A program made the position numbers and the translations under genes. A DNA stretch of 64,000 bases from Thysanoteuthis rhombus (Eukaryota; Mollusca; Cephalopoda; Oegopsida; Thysanoteuthidae): assembly GCA_963457665.1 (NCBI GenBank), contig OY735218.1:46520341-46584340 (forward strand), given 5' to 3'. The notes beneath the pieces are model-generated. The model was not told the origin of the DNA, did not search any database, and saw only the letters and a list, made by a program, of their open reading frames with translations. Shown piece after piece: positions 12,804 to 26,860 of the stretch (position 1 is the stretch's first letter; each line of letters opens with the position of its first letter).

Positions 12804-13794
12804 ATTGGTGCCGAATCCTTTATTCCGAGAGCAATTTCTTCCTAACATTTTCCGATCTGGGTGACAAATTAACTGAAATCACATTATTAGGGATACTAGC
12901 CCAAATGAAAATCAGTATGATAAATTTCCAGTTACAACTGCCTGGACACTTGTTATAAGAGAAGTGTTTATCCAACTTCCAATTCATCCACTCTCTTCTC
13001 AACTCTTCTTTTATATGGACGACTATACTATTCCTATGCATAATAATTCTAATAACCATGCCTAATATTCTATAGGCCCTAGGGAGAAACTGGGTTCTGA
13101 TTTTTGTTCCTCGATATAAACCGAGTAAAAAGTGTTCAGTTTCAGAATATTTTGTTTATTGCTGCATCGTATCTTTAAGATTTGGTTTTTTAAATTTAAA
13201 AAGCTTTTCCCAGACTTAATGCAGGGCCCCATATGAATTCACGTATACTTGATGGTTCAACTCTGCAGGTGCAAGCGTGACGTCTCCTTTTTCTGCTTCG
13301 GAATATTCTTAATAAATTAATAAATTTTGTGTTTCAAAGCATTCTTGTAACATGGTGATTGGCACCGTCGTTCTTATAATTGAAGTCGGAACATACAAAA
13401 AAAGAAAAAATACTTGCAATTATTAAAAGATATTTTCATGTTCAGCTTTTGCATTATATTTTTAAACGACATTTTCCTGGGATATTAACACAGCTAGATC
13501 ATGCTATAAAAAGCAACACACAGGTTCATAGATGTATGCTCATGAATTACCTGCTACAAACTGCTGCGAAAACAAATTTTTCCTTATCCCCCAAAATAAA
13601 TAGCCTTTATTGATCATAGGGAAGTGTAAAAAAAATGAGTGTGTGTTGGGGGGGTCGACTGCACAGTGAACCAGAGAATCATGCTGAGATATCAATTTAA
13701 AAAAAAAACAAAGAGAAAATAAGTAACAGTTTTATACTCTGCTACAAAGGGAATAGACCCAGTATACGTCAAAGTAGTACAACATATATAAAAT
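12804..13794. other. AT-rich DNA, no gene recognised
   Basis: Open frames of 73-79 codons overlap on both strands without recognisable domains. A G-run (GGGGGGG) sits at about 13646-13653. Nothing is supported as a gene. Confidence 0.4.
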
Positions 13795-14165
13795 AGCAGT
13801 AACTCCTTTCTCAGGCTACATAAGGACTCTGAACCCCTTCCAACTCTGAAAAGGAGTAAGACAAGTTGATACCAGCTCACCGAAACTCTTCACAGCCTGC
13901 CTCGAGATGATCTTTTGTAACCTGAACTGGGAGTATACAGGAATCAAAATAGACGGCAAATATATGAGTAATCTAAGATTTGCAGACGACATTGTTTTTT
14001 TCGCAGGGAACCTGCATGACCTCCAACTAATGCTAGATAAACTAAATGAAAAAAGCAAAAAGGTTGGCCAACACATGAACTCCACTAAAACGAATATCTT
14101 GTGCAACGATCACATTGAGAATGAGGACATAACTGTCAAAATCGAAGATGCAAAACTCAGGATTT
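13795..14165 (+). mobile_element. RTE-like LINE copy 4, reverse transcriptase core fragment
   Basis: The frame 13907-14160 encodes the palm region. It carries GIKIDGKYMSNLRFADDIVF, FAGNLHDLQLMLDKLNEKSK, and IENEDITVKIEDAKL, directly comparable with copy 2. The preceding 110 bp correspond to the SFLRLHKDSE-like upstream block and are frame-broken. Similarity stops abruptly near 14160, where a GC-richer unrelated sequence begins, so the 3' half and tail are absent. Confidence 0.9.
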
Positions 14166-14710
14166 TACTCTGGTGGGAAAGCAGATATATACATGCTCGC
14201 CCAATGCATTTTCTTTGGTCTTTTCGGCGTAGGTTAAAGTGTAGTATCTGGTCCATGAAATAAACCGAAATGCCAGTATTGACACTTGCCTGCCGAATGG
14301 GCCGGATATTGTGTATTGGTGAGCATCAAAGCCAAAATGCGCCGGTGGAATGTGTTAGCCAATGAGGTTATATTAAGGCTGCACATTGCTACATGCATTG
14401 GGAGTCTTTTGATTCGTCCCTGAGCTCTCCTGCTCTTACTCAGCTCAGCTGCAAGGGATCTGTTACCTCAAGGTAGCACTGTCCCATTGGACAGGTCTGG
14501 CTCATCCTAACACTTGCTACTGCAGTTGTTTTAGCAACGACGGTCGCGTCAGCTGGAGCAATTTTTGATAGGTTGCTCCTATTTTCCCCACTTAAAGCCC
14601 TGACTTTGCTTCACATTTTGCTTTGTAAATCGATTAGCTTTTTGCTCAATCTGTTCTCTTTTCTTCTTGCGATGAGACTTGCCCATCTCCATTTTGTGCT
14701 TAATCACTTA
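14166..14710. other. GC-richer island of unknown nature, with a small basic minus-strand frame
   Basis: This stretch is clearly less AT-rich than its surroundings. On the minus strand, 14692-14579 is a short frame starting ATG with a very basic product (MEMGKSHRKKKREQIEQK at its start, ending FKWGK before a stop). Two CCAAT-type boxes occur (near 14360 plus strand; CCCATTGG near 14484). It could be an unrecognised repeat, a promoter with first exon, or a decayed gene. It begins exactly where LINE copy 4 stops, which suggests either the LINE was broken by an insertion here or a rearrangement joined the two. Confidence 0.35.
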
Positions 14711-15831
14711 TACTGTATCTGTCATCCATGTCTCCTCCCTGATCCAAGCTTATCTCTTTCTATCACTAAAACTTATACCGAACACAAGGTTGCAAATCAA
14801 GATATTTCCCTTCGAATTTGTGCATACTGTATGGACAAACTTTATATGTTATTATCTTTAAGTTGTTTCATAATTCAAAGTCCAGTGAGACCAACTGAGA
14901 TATTTCTTCTCAAATTTAAGGATTTGAGAGTAACTTCCGTAATCAAAGGCCAGAAAATCACATCTAAATTTGCAAACCGGTCCTCACCAATAGCTTCTAT
15001 CTAAGTTTATATTCGAGTGGCTTTGTAAGTTCCCAGGTTTCACATAAGTTGTTTCATGCACTGATAATCTACTTCATTTTTAAGCGTATTAGCAATTTAC
15101 TTCTCCCGTATGACTTTATACTAAACGAAACTGATATATTTTTGACTGAATTTCCATGTTGAAGGAAGATCATTATTATGCATCTATTTATTCGAACCAG
15201 CAGCCTAATTATGGTTGTTATAGGCTGTATGTGCTAAAGATGCGTGACCTAGTAGATAAAAGCTTTAGTATCTAGTAACCTACCTAGTGGTCATGGGCTC
15301 AAAGACTTTTAGTTTGGTAATGAAGAAAAAAGTCAAATAGTCGGGTTTAGTGGAGGATACACACAAGAGAAAAGACACAGACGGATTCACTAAGAAGAAA
15401 AAACTAATACTAGACATGCTCTGGTATTGAAAGAAGAATGAGAACAATATACCTCCGTGGATTGAATAAAGAGTTAGGTTCAGTATTACCAAAGAAATAC
15501 CCAGAAACTGGAGGGGACAATAGCCAAAACGATGTATCTATAAAAACCAAGATGAGGGATTTATTCCAAATAAAACACTGCTTTGTACAGTTATATGCTG
15601 AGAATTTGGGAATTTGATTAATATGAGCTCTGATAACCGGCGTAGGAATATTAAGAACTGAAAATCCAACCTATCAACATAGCCAACATAGGACTGTTCA
15701 GTTTTTAAATGATTTTGGCTAGATGGCTGGCTGGGTGGCTGGCTGTATATGTATGGATACGTCACGTGTACAATGATAGAGCTGGGATGCTGAAGATTTT
15801 GAAAAAATACTCATTATACCGATGAAGGATT
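14711..15831. other. AT-rich DNA, no gene recognised
   Basis: The 143-codon plus frame 14573-15004 runs across the end of the GC-richer island into this stretch. Its leucine- and serine-rich product is probably a chance reading opposite the basic minus frame. No other candidate was seen. Confidence 0.4.
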
Positions 15832-15897
15832 TTAGTTTTTAAACTCATCCTCTGAAAAATATAAATAGTTTTTCAGAGGATGAGTTCAAAAAACTAA
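15832..15897. repeat. 28-bp near-perfect inverted repeat with 9-base loop
   Basis: Left arm 15832-15859 and right arm 15869-15897 are reverse complements except for one C insertion or substitution. The loop is TATAAATAG. The arms contain CTCATCCTCTGAAAAA and its complement, which is not a simple-sequence palindrome. It may be a microRNA-like hairpin, a very small MITE, or a fold-back from DNA repair. Confidence 0.9.
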
Positions 15898-16134
15898 TAT
15901 TGAGTAAAATTATGCTAAATTGGTGTCTTATTTCGTTTTTTTTATTCTTTTGAAAATTTGGACTTTATGAAAGAAAAAGGTTTGAGGAGTAACTCCTTCA
16001 TTTATCGCTACTTCTCGAATTTTTAATCAATCACTGCTAACACAATATACTGTAAAAAAAACAAAAAACAAAGTTGATTTCAATTTTCATCAGGAGGTAG
16101 AGATATAATAAAAAAATATTACCAAAAAACAAAT

Positions 16135-16277
16135 GACATTTGGCAGGCCATGTTGCAAGAATGACAGACCTGATGGTCAATTCCGATGAATTTCCAGAGA
16201 TCATATGTAAAATCATCGTCAACAGAAAATAAGATGGTGATGATAAAGATACTGCTGCTGCTGATGATGATGATTGT
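16135..16277 (+). mobile_element. RTE-like LINE copy 5, short 3' end
   Basis: The sequence GGCAGGCCATGTTGCAAGAA begins a block matching the WAGHVARM part of copy 3. It is followed by a shortened end and a GATGGTGATGATAAAG to GCTGATGATGATGATTG tail. Only about 140 bp remain, with an internal deletion relative to copy 3. Confidence 0.75.
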
Positions 16278-18013
16278 CAACAAACCCAGGTAAAACAAAA
16301 TTGGTCAACGAATTCTGTTTTCTGTGCCAGTAACCGCTACGCTATTTCACACTTCTACGACTCAATAGGGAGTTTGGTGAATGATATATGGACCAATTTA
16401 ACTGTTGTTGTAATTAAAATATCTTTGTTTATATAAGATATACCTGTTATTTTTGTCCTTGTCTTATTTTGTCCGTTTAAAAGCCACTGAACATTCTTTT
16501 TGTGAATTATTTCACTGATAAGAAATTGATAATTAATTTTCCACTTGAAGCGTTCATTTTCTCATTGAAAACTTGGAAAATTATCATATAAATTGCATCG
16601 TTTTTCCTTTCTTTCATTCAACACATTGCATCGCGAATGCAAATAAGAGAAAAACAATAGAAATTAAAAGCCCTGAAGCCTTATGGAACGGAACATAAGA
16701 AATAGCTTGAGTTTCGAATCAAATCAATTACGTAAACTTTGATTGGAATTTTCCGCTCTTTTTTTAAATAATAAATCAATTCTTCGTTTATTTCATATTT
16801 TTTGTACTTTTTAGTTTACTCTCTTCCTTTTACGCATATCTATCAAAGATAACCTATGTTTAAATTGCTTTTCTCAATTTCAAATTTTACAATTTTTAAA
16901 GTTGCAATGATAAATCAATTCTTCTAGAGTATGTAATCTCTGCTTTTGAATTCAAAAATTTATTCAATCCTTCTGGATTCTAATTTCACATGTACCTGCC
17001 TTCTCAACTTCTCATGCACTAAATGTACTTTCCCTCAAAGCCCAATCAAGAGACACTTTTAGGGGTCCGGTTCTTGGTTGAGATAGTTGCATAATTCTCT
17101 AAAGTGCTAATGTTCAAACCTAATTAAAAGTTATTTTAAAATGTTAATTTAAAAAAAAACAGGTTCTGATGACTTAATGACTGGCTAAGCATATTTTCTG
17201 TCTCCAGTTTCATTTTATCTGCCCTTGGGATGTGTTGGGCGTGTTTATTCCTAGAGACTCTTGTTGGTGAATATGGCTGTTGTTTTCATGGGATATAGTT
17301 TATAGGCCCACCCCAAAACATCCTCTTTTACCCTGGCTCAGGACCCAATTCTAACATAAGAGTAACCTTCTTTTAGATGGACAGTCTCACGGTACTAAAA
17401 AGCTGTAACATCTGTGATATTTTCAAATTATTGCAGTTCCATCATCATAAATGCAAGAAAACTTAATCAAACAGCCAAAACGCGGACTAACTTAGTCAAG
17501 TTGGTGCTGATATCGACTGTGCAACGCTTTGCCTACCCATGCCATGCTTAGTAAATATCAATGACAATTTTATGAGCTGAATCCACTTTTCAATGTAGTT
17601 GCAATCATGAGGATGCTGGGTACCAACCTTGAAATCATTGTTTATTCACTATCGTAGCATGACAGCCTGAGTATTTGCAGTGAAATGCAACCAAAATCAT
17701 GATGAAAGAAACAATAGTCATCAATTAACCATAGTAGATAATGCTTTATTTAATTGAAAAAACCGTATGATAATTCAATTTTCTCCCATATAAATTTTTC
17801 TATCATGACATATCTAAAAGCATTTTATTCGGATTTTATCCGAGATTTTCTAGAGTTCGTTTCTTTATATCATTATTTGATTTCAAATGAGGGTCGGTGT
17901 TAAATACTTAAAATTGTAATGGTTACTCAAGTAATTCACTCGCCAGCTGATAACGGTGGAGGGCCTTAACAAATCTCTAAGATAATAACTGGCTCCATTT
18001 CTGATTCGGGGCG
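16278..18013. other. AT-rich DNA, no gene recognised
   Basis: Mostly unique AT-rich sequence. A tRNA box-A-like string (minus strand, 16344-16331) lacks a partner box B. No open frame above 60 codons has recognisable content. Confidence 0.45.
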
Positions 18014-18415
18014 TCAGCTCGTTGGCTGGGTTGATTGGGAGTTTGGAACGAAAGACATTATTCTCTGAGAGACTTGGCTTTTGTTATCTTCGGTTAATTT
18101 GCGTGTAGTTATCAGGAATCTTGCGTTGGCATCGTCAGCATCCAACACAGCAATCTCCTGCTGGAATCTGTTGCGGAACGAGGAGGCTTTTTGGCAGCTT
18201 TCTCTTGAAGAACTAAATCCATTTGATTGGTACAGAAAAGATGTTGGCATATAACGACCATTCCTTATTTTTATTCCTGTCTTCTCTTTTTCCCCCTGAC
18301 GGCATCCACTCTCTGACCCTACCTTGTTCACAATTCGAGCGCTGGGAGATTTTTGATAAGAAAACATGGGGAGACAGGCGAAAGACAACGGACTCTGCCT
18401 CACTGATATGGGAAT
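18014..18415 (-). CDS. Possible coding exon(s), product not recognised
   Basis: A 129-codon minus-strand frame is open without being made of repeats, in a locally GC-richer stretch. Upstream, CTTAG directly before 18415 could be a splice acceptor, and the frame is open from there. A canonical-looking donor (AAG then GTAGGG) at 18323/18322 would give a 93-nt, frame-preserving exon. A second acceptor-like TTTAG precedes SSRESCQKASSFRNRFQQ. The rest (EIAVLDADDANARFLITTRK, ending QSTQPTS) has no domain I know. The listed frame starts at GTG, so no ATG start is supported. Alternatives are chance or a noncoding conserved element. Confidence 0.25.
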   Translation of the reverse strand: MPISVRQSPLSFACLPMFSYQKSPSARIVNKVGSESGCRQGEKEKTGIKIRNGRYMPTSFLYQSNGFSSSRESCQKASSFRNRFQQEIAVLDADDANARFLITTRKLTEDNKSQVSQRIMSFVPNSQSTQPTS

Positions 18416-18438
18416 CTAAGACATTAAAACTGATTTAA

Positions 18439-20300
18439 AGGAGAATATATTCAAAGATCCCTAATATTTTTTGAAGATATTTTTATTTATTTATTTTTCC
18501 ACTCTTGTTTCCGTTCGTTTTGTGCATTTTTTGCTTTTTGATTATATTTTCTACTGAATTTTCAAGCTGAGATTCAAAAAAAATTTTTTAAACTTTTATT
18601 CCCCCTAATTTACTTTATTTAATCATTTATCCATTAATTGTTTGTGTCTCGTTTCCATTTCTTGCAACATTGTCTCGTTTTTTGTTCTTGATTTTTGTGA
18701 ATTTCTCGTTTCATTGACTTAAAAAAAAATATTTGTTTGTGTTTTGTTCCGTTTAAACTTTTTTGGAATCTGCTGTTTTCTTCATCTCCATCTTTTTCAT
18801 TCCTTTATTTTACACTGATCTCCCGTATGTAACTTCTTTTATTGTTAGTTTCTCGATCTTTCACACGTTTCTTTTTTTTATTTTCCCTATTCATTCTGTT
18901 TCAAGTATATCTTATTTTCTGTACCGTTTCTGAGATATTTGCAAACAGCACAACAATATTTGCTCAGCACTACAAAAGGAAACATACCAGAGAAAATGAG
19001 GGCAAGGAATTGTATTACGCCAATCTTCCAAATGGAAAAAAAAAGTGGATCTTTCTTGTCCGTTCCGACCAAGAGTTGACGCCAATAATTTTAAGCAGAG
19101 GTTCCCGAAAAAATATGTGCACTTCATTCTTCTTGTCGAAATGAACCCTGGAATGATATCTTATTTGTTAGCCCCTTCCACAAAACCAGAATCCAAACCC
19201 TGACCTTTAAACCTTGGTAAAGATAACTAAAATTTACCCAAGATAACAGAATTGTCTGCTACGCCGTATATTACTGACTGTCCTTACTTCAAACTTCTGA
19301 TAGCATTAACCTCTTTGAACCAAGCAGCAAAAGTCATTCAGTTTGACTGATCTGAAACCCGACAAAAAAAAAAAAAAAAGGTCAAAGTTTGACCGTTAGG
19401 GAGAAAGGTTGAGATATTATGACTCTCAAATCGTTCTTAAAAATTAGTCCAACGAATTGAGTTTTCAATCAGCGAGAAACAAAAAACATTCAATTAATTT
19501 TTCTGGCTTCCGCTCATTAAAATTACGAATTTTGCATTTTGGTGGGAACAGACGAGAAAGCTCAGGTTCTCGACACTTGACGTTTTGATTATACTATTTT
19601 TCTTCATCTTTTTCATCATGAAAATGCTCCAATCTCTCAAAAAATCGTCAGGCCCAACTGTCAACATACTGTTTGGCTGTAAGCGTGTATCATTTATCCA
19701 TGCATGCATTACGTGTATTTGCCGAACCAATGATGCTGAAGGGCAGATAATTAAAAGATTTACTCATTTTATATTGATTCCCCAGAGAAAATGGTTTCTT
19801 AGTTTGTGTCCAGGAGCGTTCGCGCTTCGATTTTGAAAAGTCGGACTTTTTAGTGGTGTTACAAAGTACAATGGAAAGAATTTATTGATTGTTAGTCCCG
19901 TTTTCCATCTTTTAATTGATAACCCTCAACACAGCATGCGTCGTGAAGACATGGTTCATGCAATGGTTTCTATTAGGTGACAAACCAGACCGGGTTCAAT
20001 TTTTTTTATCTGCAACGCTTTTTAACTTCGAATCCCTTCCTTTTCAGTTGATTCACACAGTGGTTTCCAAATAAAAGAGATCGGAGCAGAGAAGTTGTTT
20101 TTGATGAATCTAAAAATCGCATCTCGAGGAATCTGACCAGCTATCATAATTTTTTCAGAATTTTCATTAAGGCCAAAAAATGTAGCGCTTCAAAATACCA
20201 CTAAAAACAGAAAGACATTATGAAAATATTTGAAAAAATGTCATTTCACGTTTGCATTCGAAAACATGATAGTACTATAACTGCTAGTAGTATTACCGTT
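18439..20300. other. AT-rich DNA, no gene recognised
   Basis: T-rich from 18480 to 18910. The 100-codon plus frame 18842-19144 begins with a hydrophobic run but has no recognisable domain. A 16-base A run lies at 19363-19379. Confidence 0.4.
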
Positions 20301-20946
20301 TGAAGTTTTGCTATTACTATTACAGCAACTTCCACTCTTCTAACTTGTTCAACTGCGACTATTCCAACGATTTTAGCTGCAACTGTTACATCGATTTCAA
20401 ATGTCATTATTATTACAATTTTATCGATAAGTATTACTACTCACACAACCCCGATCGATACTACTACTTCTAATGCAACTATCAGTACTACTTCAAATTC
20501 TACTATTACCAGTATTTCAAATAAGACTATTAGTACTACTCTACATACTGCTATTACAATGGGATCTAGGGGTTTGAATAGGGAGGTCTACTTTTAAATC
20601 AACTCAATATGACTAATTAGACCATTCACATAATGTTGTTTTTAAGGTTCATTCATGGTTATTCAGGATTTTGGGTGAATATTAATAAAACAACTTCATG
20701 TAGATGATTAAAAAAAAATGATTGTGCAAGGTTAGGGTCATTATCTCCTGAACCCCTCTGGATCTGCTCTTTTAACACTACTTCAAATGTGACAACTACA
20801 ACTACTTTGCATTCTATCATCTCCCTTACTTCAATTGCAACAGCTGGTTCACCAACATGAATTGGAACTATTACTACTATTCCAACTGCTACTGTTATTA
20901 CTATTTTAACGTCGACTATAACTGCTGCTTCAACATTATGATGCAT
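20301..20946 (+). repeat. Degenerate ACT/TCA-rich tandem region with Thr/Ser/Ile-type open frame
   Basis: Two blocks (about 20301-20560 and 20770-20946) are built from loosely repeated ACT, ATT, ACA and TCA triplets with a strict three-base rhythm. The first reads without a stop on the plus strand from 20304 to the stop at 20595-20597. It gives a Thr/Ser/Ile-rich product (for example TTTSNATISTTSNSTITSIS) that is open without an ATG near its start. The second block reads similarly but is interrupted. It resembles a decayed triplet array or a decayed mucin-like repeat. The 95-codon minus frame 20659-20946 is its shadow. Confidence 0.6.
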
Positions 20947-21179
20947 CTATTGTCCAGGTGAGGAGAGTACGTTAGCCATGAAAGTTCGTCTTCGAATTAT
21001 TGGCTTTTATCTAGAATCGAACGCTGATTACTTGACCTAATGGTAAAAATATAACTACTACTAACGCACCAGGCTCCAACATGCTATTTACAGTTCATTA
21101 GTTTCTGGCCATTCACATAAATGATCCTCTGATAACTCACAACTAATAAACTGTGATATTTCAAAAGTTGAGGGGAATA

Positions 21180-21510
21180 GCTTGCAAGAGAAGCTGATAG
21201 GTTAACGATTTCATTGGAGAGATCAATTAAAAGTTGGAAACGATGGGGTTTATTGAATATTATACGTTGCTTGATTTTTGTTGGGTATTGATTGCTAAGA
21301 AAATCTGAGTTATCAAAAGAAAAAAAAAAGCCTGACTGGCGCCACACGCAAACTGAAGAACTATCTAGCATAAATTTGCATTTTAAATAACTCGCTTGAA
21401 ACCTTTTTACTTTGGAATTCTAAAGAAAATCTTTTCTAAATATATTAAGAAGTAAATGTTTAAATTTTAGCTTTTTAGCTCCATTGATGCGTTGTTAGAG
21501 AACCATCAAA
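21180..21510 (-). repeat. Dispersed repeat R1, long minus-strand copy
   Basis: Blocks in common with the copies at 24985 and 26315 are TGTTGGGTATTGATTGCTAA, CTAGCATAAATTTGCATT, a TTCTAAATATATTAAGAAG-like block, and TTAGCTTTTTAGCTCCATTG. These define a family unit of about 330-360 bp, of which the plus-strand copies keep roughly one half. Confidence 0.55.
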
Positions 21511-24683
<3,173 letters not shown>

Positions 24684-24753
24684 TGACCTTTGTAGTCTAA
24701 CTGGTATGTCAGCTCCTGAAGAGGATGCGAGTTTGAGTCTCACTCAAGGGTCA
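24684..24753 (+). pseudogene. tRNA-like sequence, probably a tRNA pseudogene or SINE head
   Basis: The ends pair as a 7-bp acceptor-like stem (24684-24690 with 24747-24753, one G-U). A box-A-like TAGTCTAACTGG sits at 24693-24704. A T-arm-like hairpin at 24728-24744 has stems GCGAG and CTCAC with one mismatch around a TTTGAGT loop (box B). A run of seven T follows at 24757-24763, which could terminate Pol III. The D and anticodon arms do not fold well, so a functional tRNA is unlikely. Confidence 0.45.
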
Positions 24754-24984
24754 TACTTTTTTTCTGATCAACACTGCTTAGTAAAGATTGTGTACTGACG
24801 ATCTTGTGATTGCAATAAAAAGTATTCTCATTTGATTTTAGAGAATCATTTTCACAAGTTTCACAGTTTTTATAGATTTGATGTTTCATTATTAGTATCC
24901 TTACATCATCATCTCTTTTGATTGGAATTGTAAAAAAAATGCCGTCGCAGTTGATTTCACCCCTCTTTTGATTTTGGACACAAC

Positions 24985-25340
24985 ATAAACAGGTCTGGCC
25001 AGTCACTCAATAGGAAACTGTCAAGTAACCAACGCAATTTGACAGCTTGCTGTGTGTTGGATGATCAATGAAAGTAGGAAAAAGGGATGATCACATGATA
25101 GATTGTTTCTATCACCTTTTGTTGGGCAGTGATAGCTAAAAAATGCTCAATTAAAGAAACAAAGTATGAATAATGCAGGGCCTAGACGAATAGATTGATT
25201 TAGCATAAAATTACATTGGAAATTAGCCCACCCCCAAAAAGCGTTGTGATGGATACAAAAAAACTTTCTAGACATAATAAAGAGAATATACTTAATTTTT
25301 CAGCCCTCTAGCTCCATCAGTACAGCCTGTACAAATCGTA
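24985..25340 (-). repeat. Dispersed repeat R1, long minus-strand copy
   Basis: Contains AGTCACTCAATAGGAAACTG, then a GATGATCAATGAAAGTAGG-like block, CTTTTGTTGGGCAGTGATAG, TTTAGCATAAAATTACATTG, and CTTTCTAGACATAATAAAGAG-like blocks, ending in CCCTCTAGCTCCATCAG. It is the most complete copy of the family seen here. Confidence 0.6.
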
Positions 25341-26314
25341 GATACAGTTAGAAGAACAGACAGAATAACTTGAAAACCGAAGAAACATATTTTGACCATT
25401 CTGGTTGACAGTTTCTCAACTTCACTACGAATAATCTTTACCAGAACAGTCATACCCTGAGTAATGAGAATACCTGCAGTGTGAGCCTAGACAGAACACA
25501 CAATATCACACACCAGCAAAAATATCACGTGTGAAATAACATTTCTGTCGTAATATTTTAACATTTTTTTCAGAAAGAATGCATTTCATTCTGTGCTCAT
25601 ATTTTTGTTTGCGTAATTTTGTTTCCATTATTGAACAAGTCCTATAAGCTTGTCATTTTGAAGCCATGGCCAACCAAAGAGCTTCAAATCTTCTTATTGT
25701 CAGGTACATCAAAGCGATGTAAAGAGAAGGTGTGTTCGATTTTTCTCTTTTTCTTTTGATATAAAATCATGAAATCACATTGTGACGTTCAGCTGACATT
25801 TTTGTGCTCGGTCGAGATAAGTCGCAGAATTGAACAGCTCTTAGGTCAGAAAGCGTGAAGACAGAATGCGTATATTTCTTTGTATCTCATGAATACAAGC
25901 CCATTAGGAGTCATGGCCCTTTCGGTATGGGAGTTGAATTTGCTTACACGAAATATAAGCGCATAAATCGTTCTCGATAAGTTGGGTAATAGAATATTCC
26001 TATTATGATCACACTGGGTGAAAGACTCCCAAATAGAAAATATTTACCATGGTGAATTGTTTGTTTAAGGTGAATTGTCTGTGAGTCATCCAAGGAAAGA
26101 TTCAAGCAAATAAAGAATCTGAAGGAGCCCCCCCCCCAATAACCCCCCCAAACAGCAAACTTTCAGGCCGTGTGTAAATTATGATCCGAATATAATTGCT
26201 TTTAGAGCTTCTGTCACAATAAAGGTTCCATCAAAAGACCACCAGCGGGGGGAATGGCAAAAAAAATCGAAAAATAAAAAAGAAGGAAAAGAACAATAGA
26301 AAAAAAACAGGTGT
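25341..26314. other. AT-rich DNA, no gene recognised
   Basis: Contains a C-run (26127-26149) with two C stretches broken by AATAA. No gene or RNA recognised. Confidence 0.45.
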
Positions 26315-26680
26315 GGTTAGTCGTCTAATAGAAAATGTCACGTTACCAAAGTCTTTTTAGCAGTATGTTCTAATGGGGATGATTAATTGAAAAAAAAAAG
26401 AAAAAAAAATGCCATCAATGAATAAGTTAATTCTCTCGCCTTTTGCTGGTCAGTGATCGAAAAAAAATTCTGATTTTTCCACAAAAACAAGCATCCACCC
26501 TGTTGGACAGAAAAAAGAGCTCATTGAGCATAAAATTGGTGTAATTTGACACCATTTAAATTATTTTTGGTGGAAATAAAAAAAAAAGTTTTCTAGACGT
26601 AATAAAGAGTCAATATATTTTTATGAGTGTATATTTCTATATTTTCAGCCTTTTGGCTACATTGATGAGACTGTACGCGT
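26315..26680 (-). repeat. Dispersed repeat R1, long minus-strand copy
   Basis: Same order of blocks as at 24985: a GTGTGGTTAGTCGTCTAATA start, CTTTTGCTGGTCAGTGATCG, TGAGCATAAAATTGGTG, TTTCTAGACGTAATAAAGAG, and CCTTTTGGCTACATTGATG. Extra A runs near 26385-26410 separate it from the other copies. Confidence 0.6.
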
Positions 26681-26795
26681 GATATAAACAGTCATCACTC
26701 AAACTATTGAGGTAACTCATGTCGGCAGTTTTGACGATTGAACCGAAGAATGGAGAGAAAAAGGAGAAGAGGGAGAAAAAATGAACAGAGCAACG

Positions 26796-26859
<64 letters not shown>

Positions 26860-26860
26860 A
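26796..26860 (+). repeat. (CAA)n microsatellite
   Basis: About 21 CAA units. The cysteine-rich minus frame 26637-26921 is simply its reverse-strand reading. Confidence 0.97.

Noticed and set aside
14573-15004. 143-codon leucine-rich plus frame
   Set aside because: It begins opposite the basic minus-strand frame at 14579-14692 and has no domain. Composition looks like a reverse reading of lysine-rich sequence plus AT-rich DNA.
16331-16344. Box-A-like string TAGCGTAGCGGTTA on the minus strand
   Set aside because: It resembles the head of the 32862 SINE, but no box B or body follows within the expected distance. At most it is a tiny remnant.
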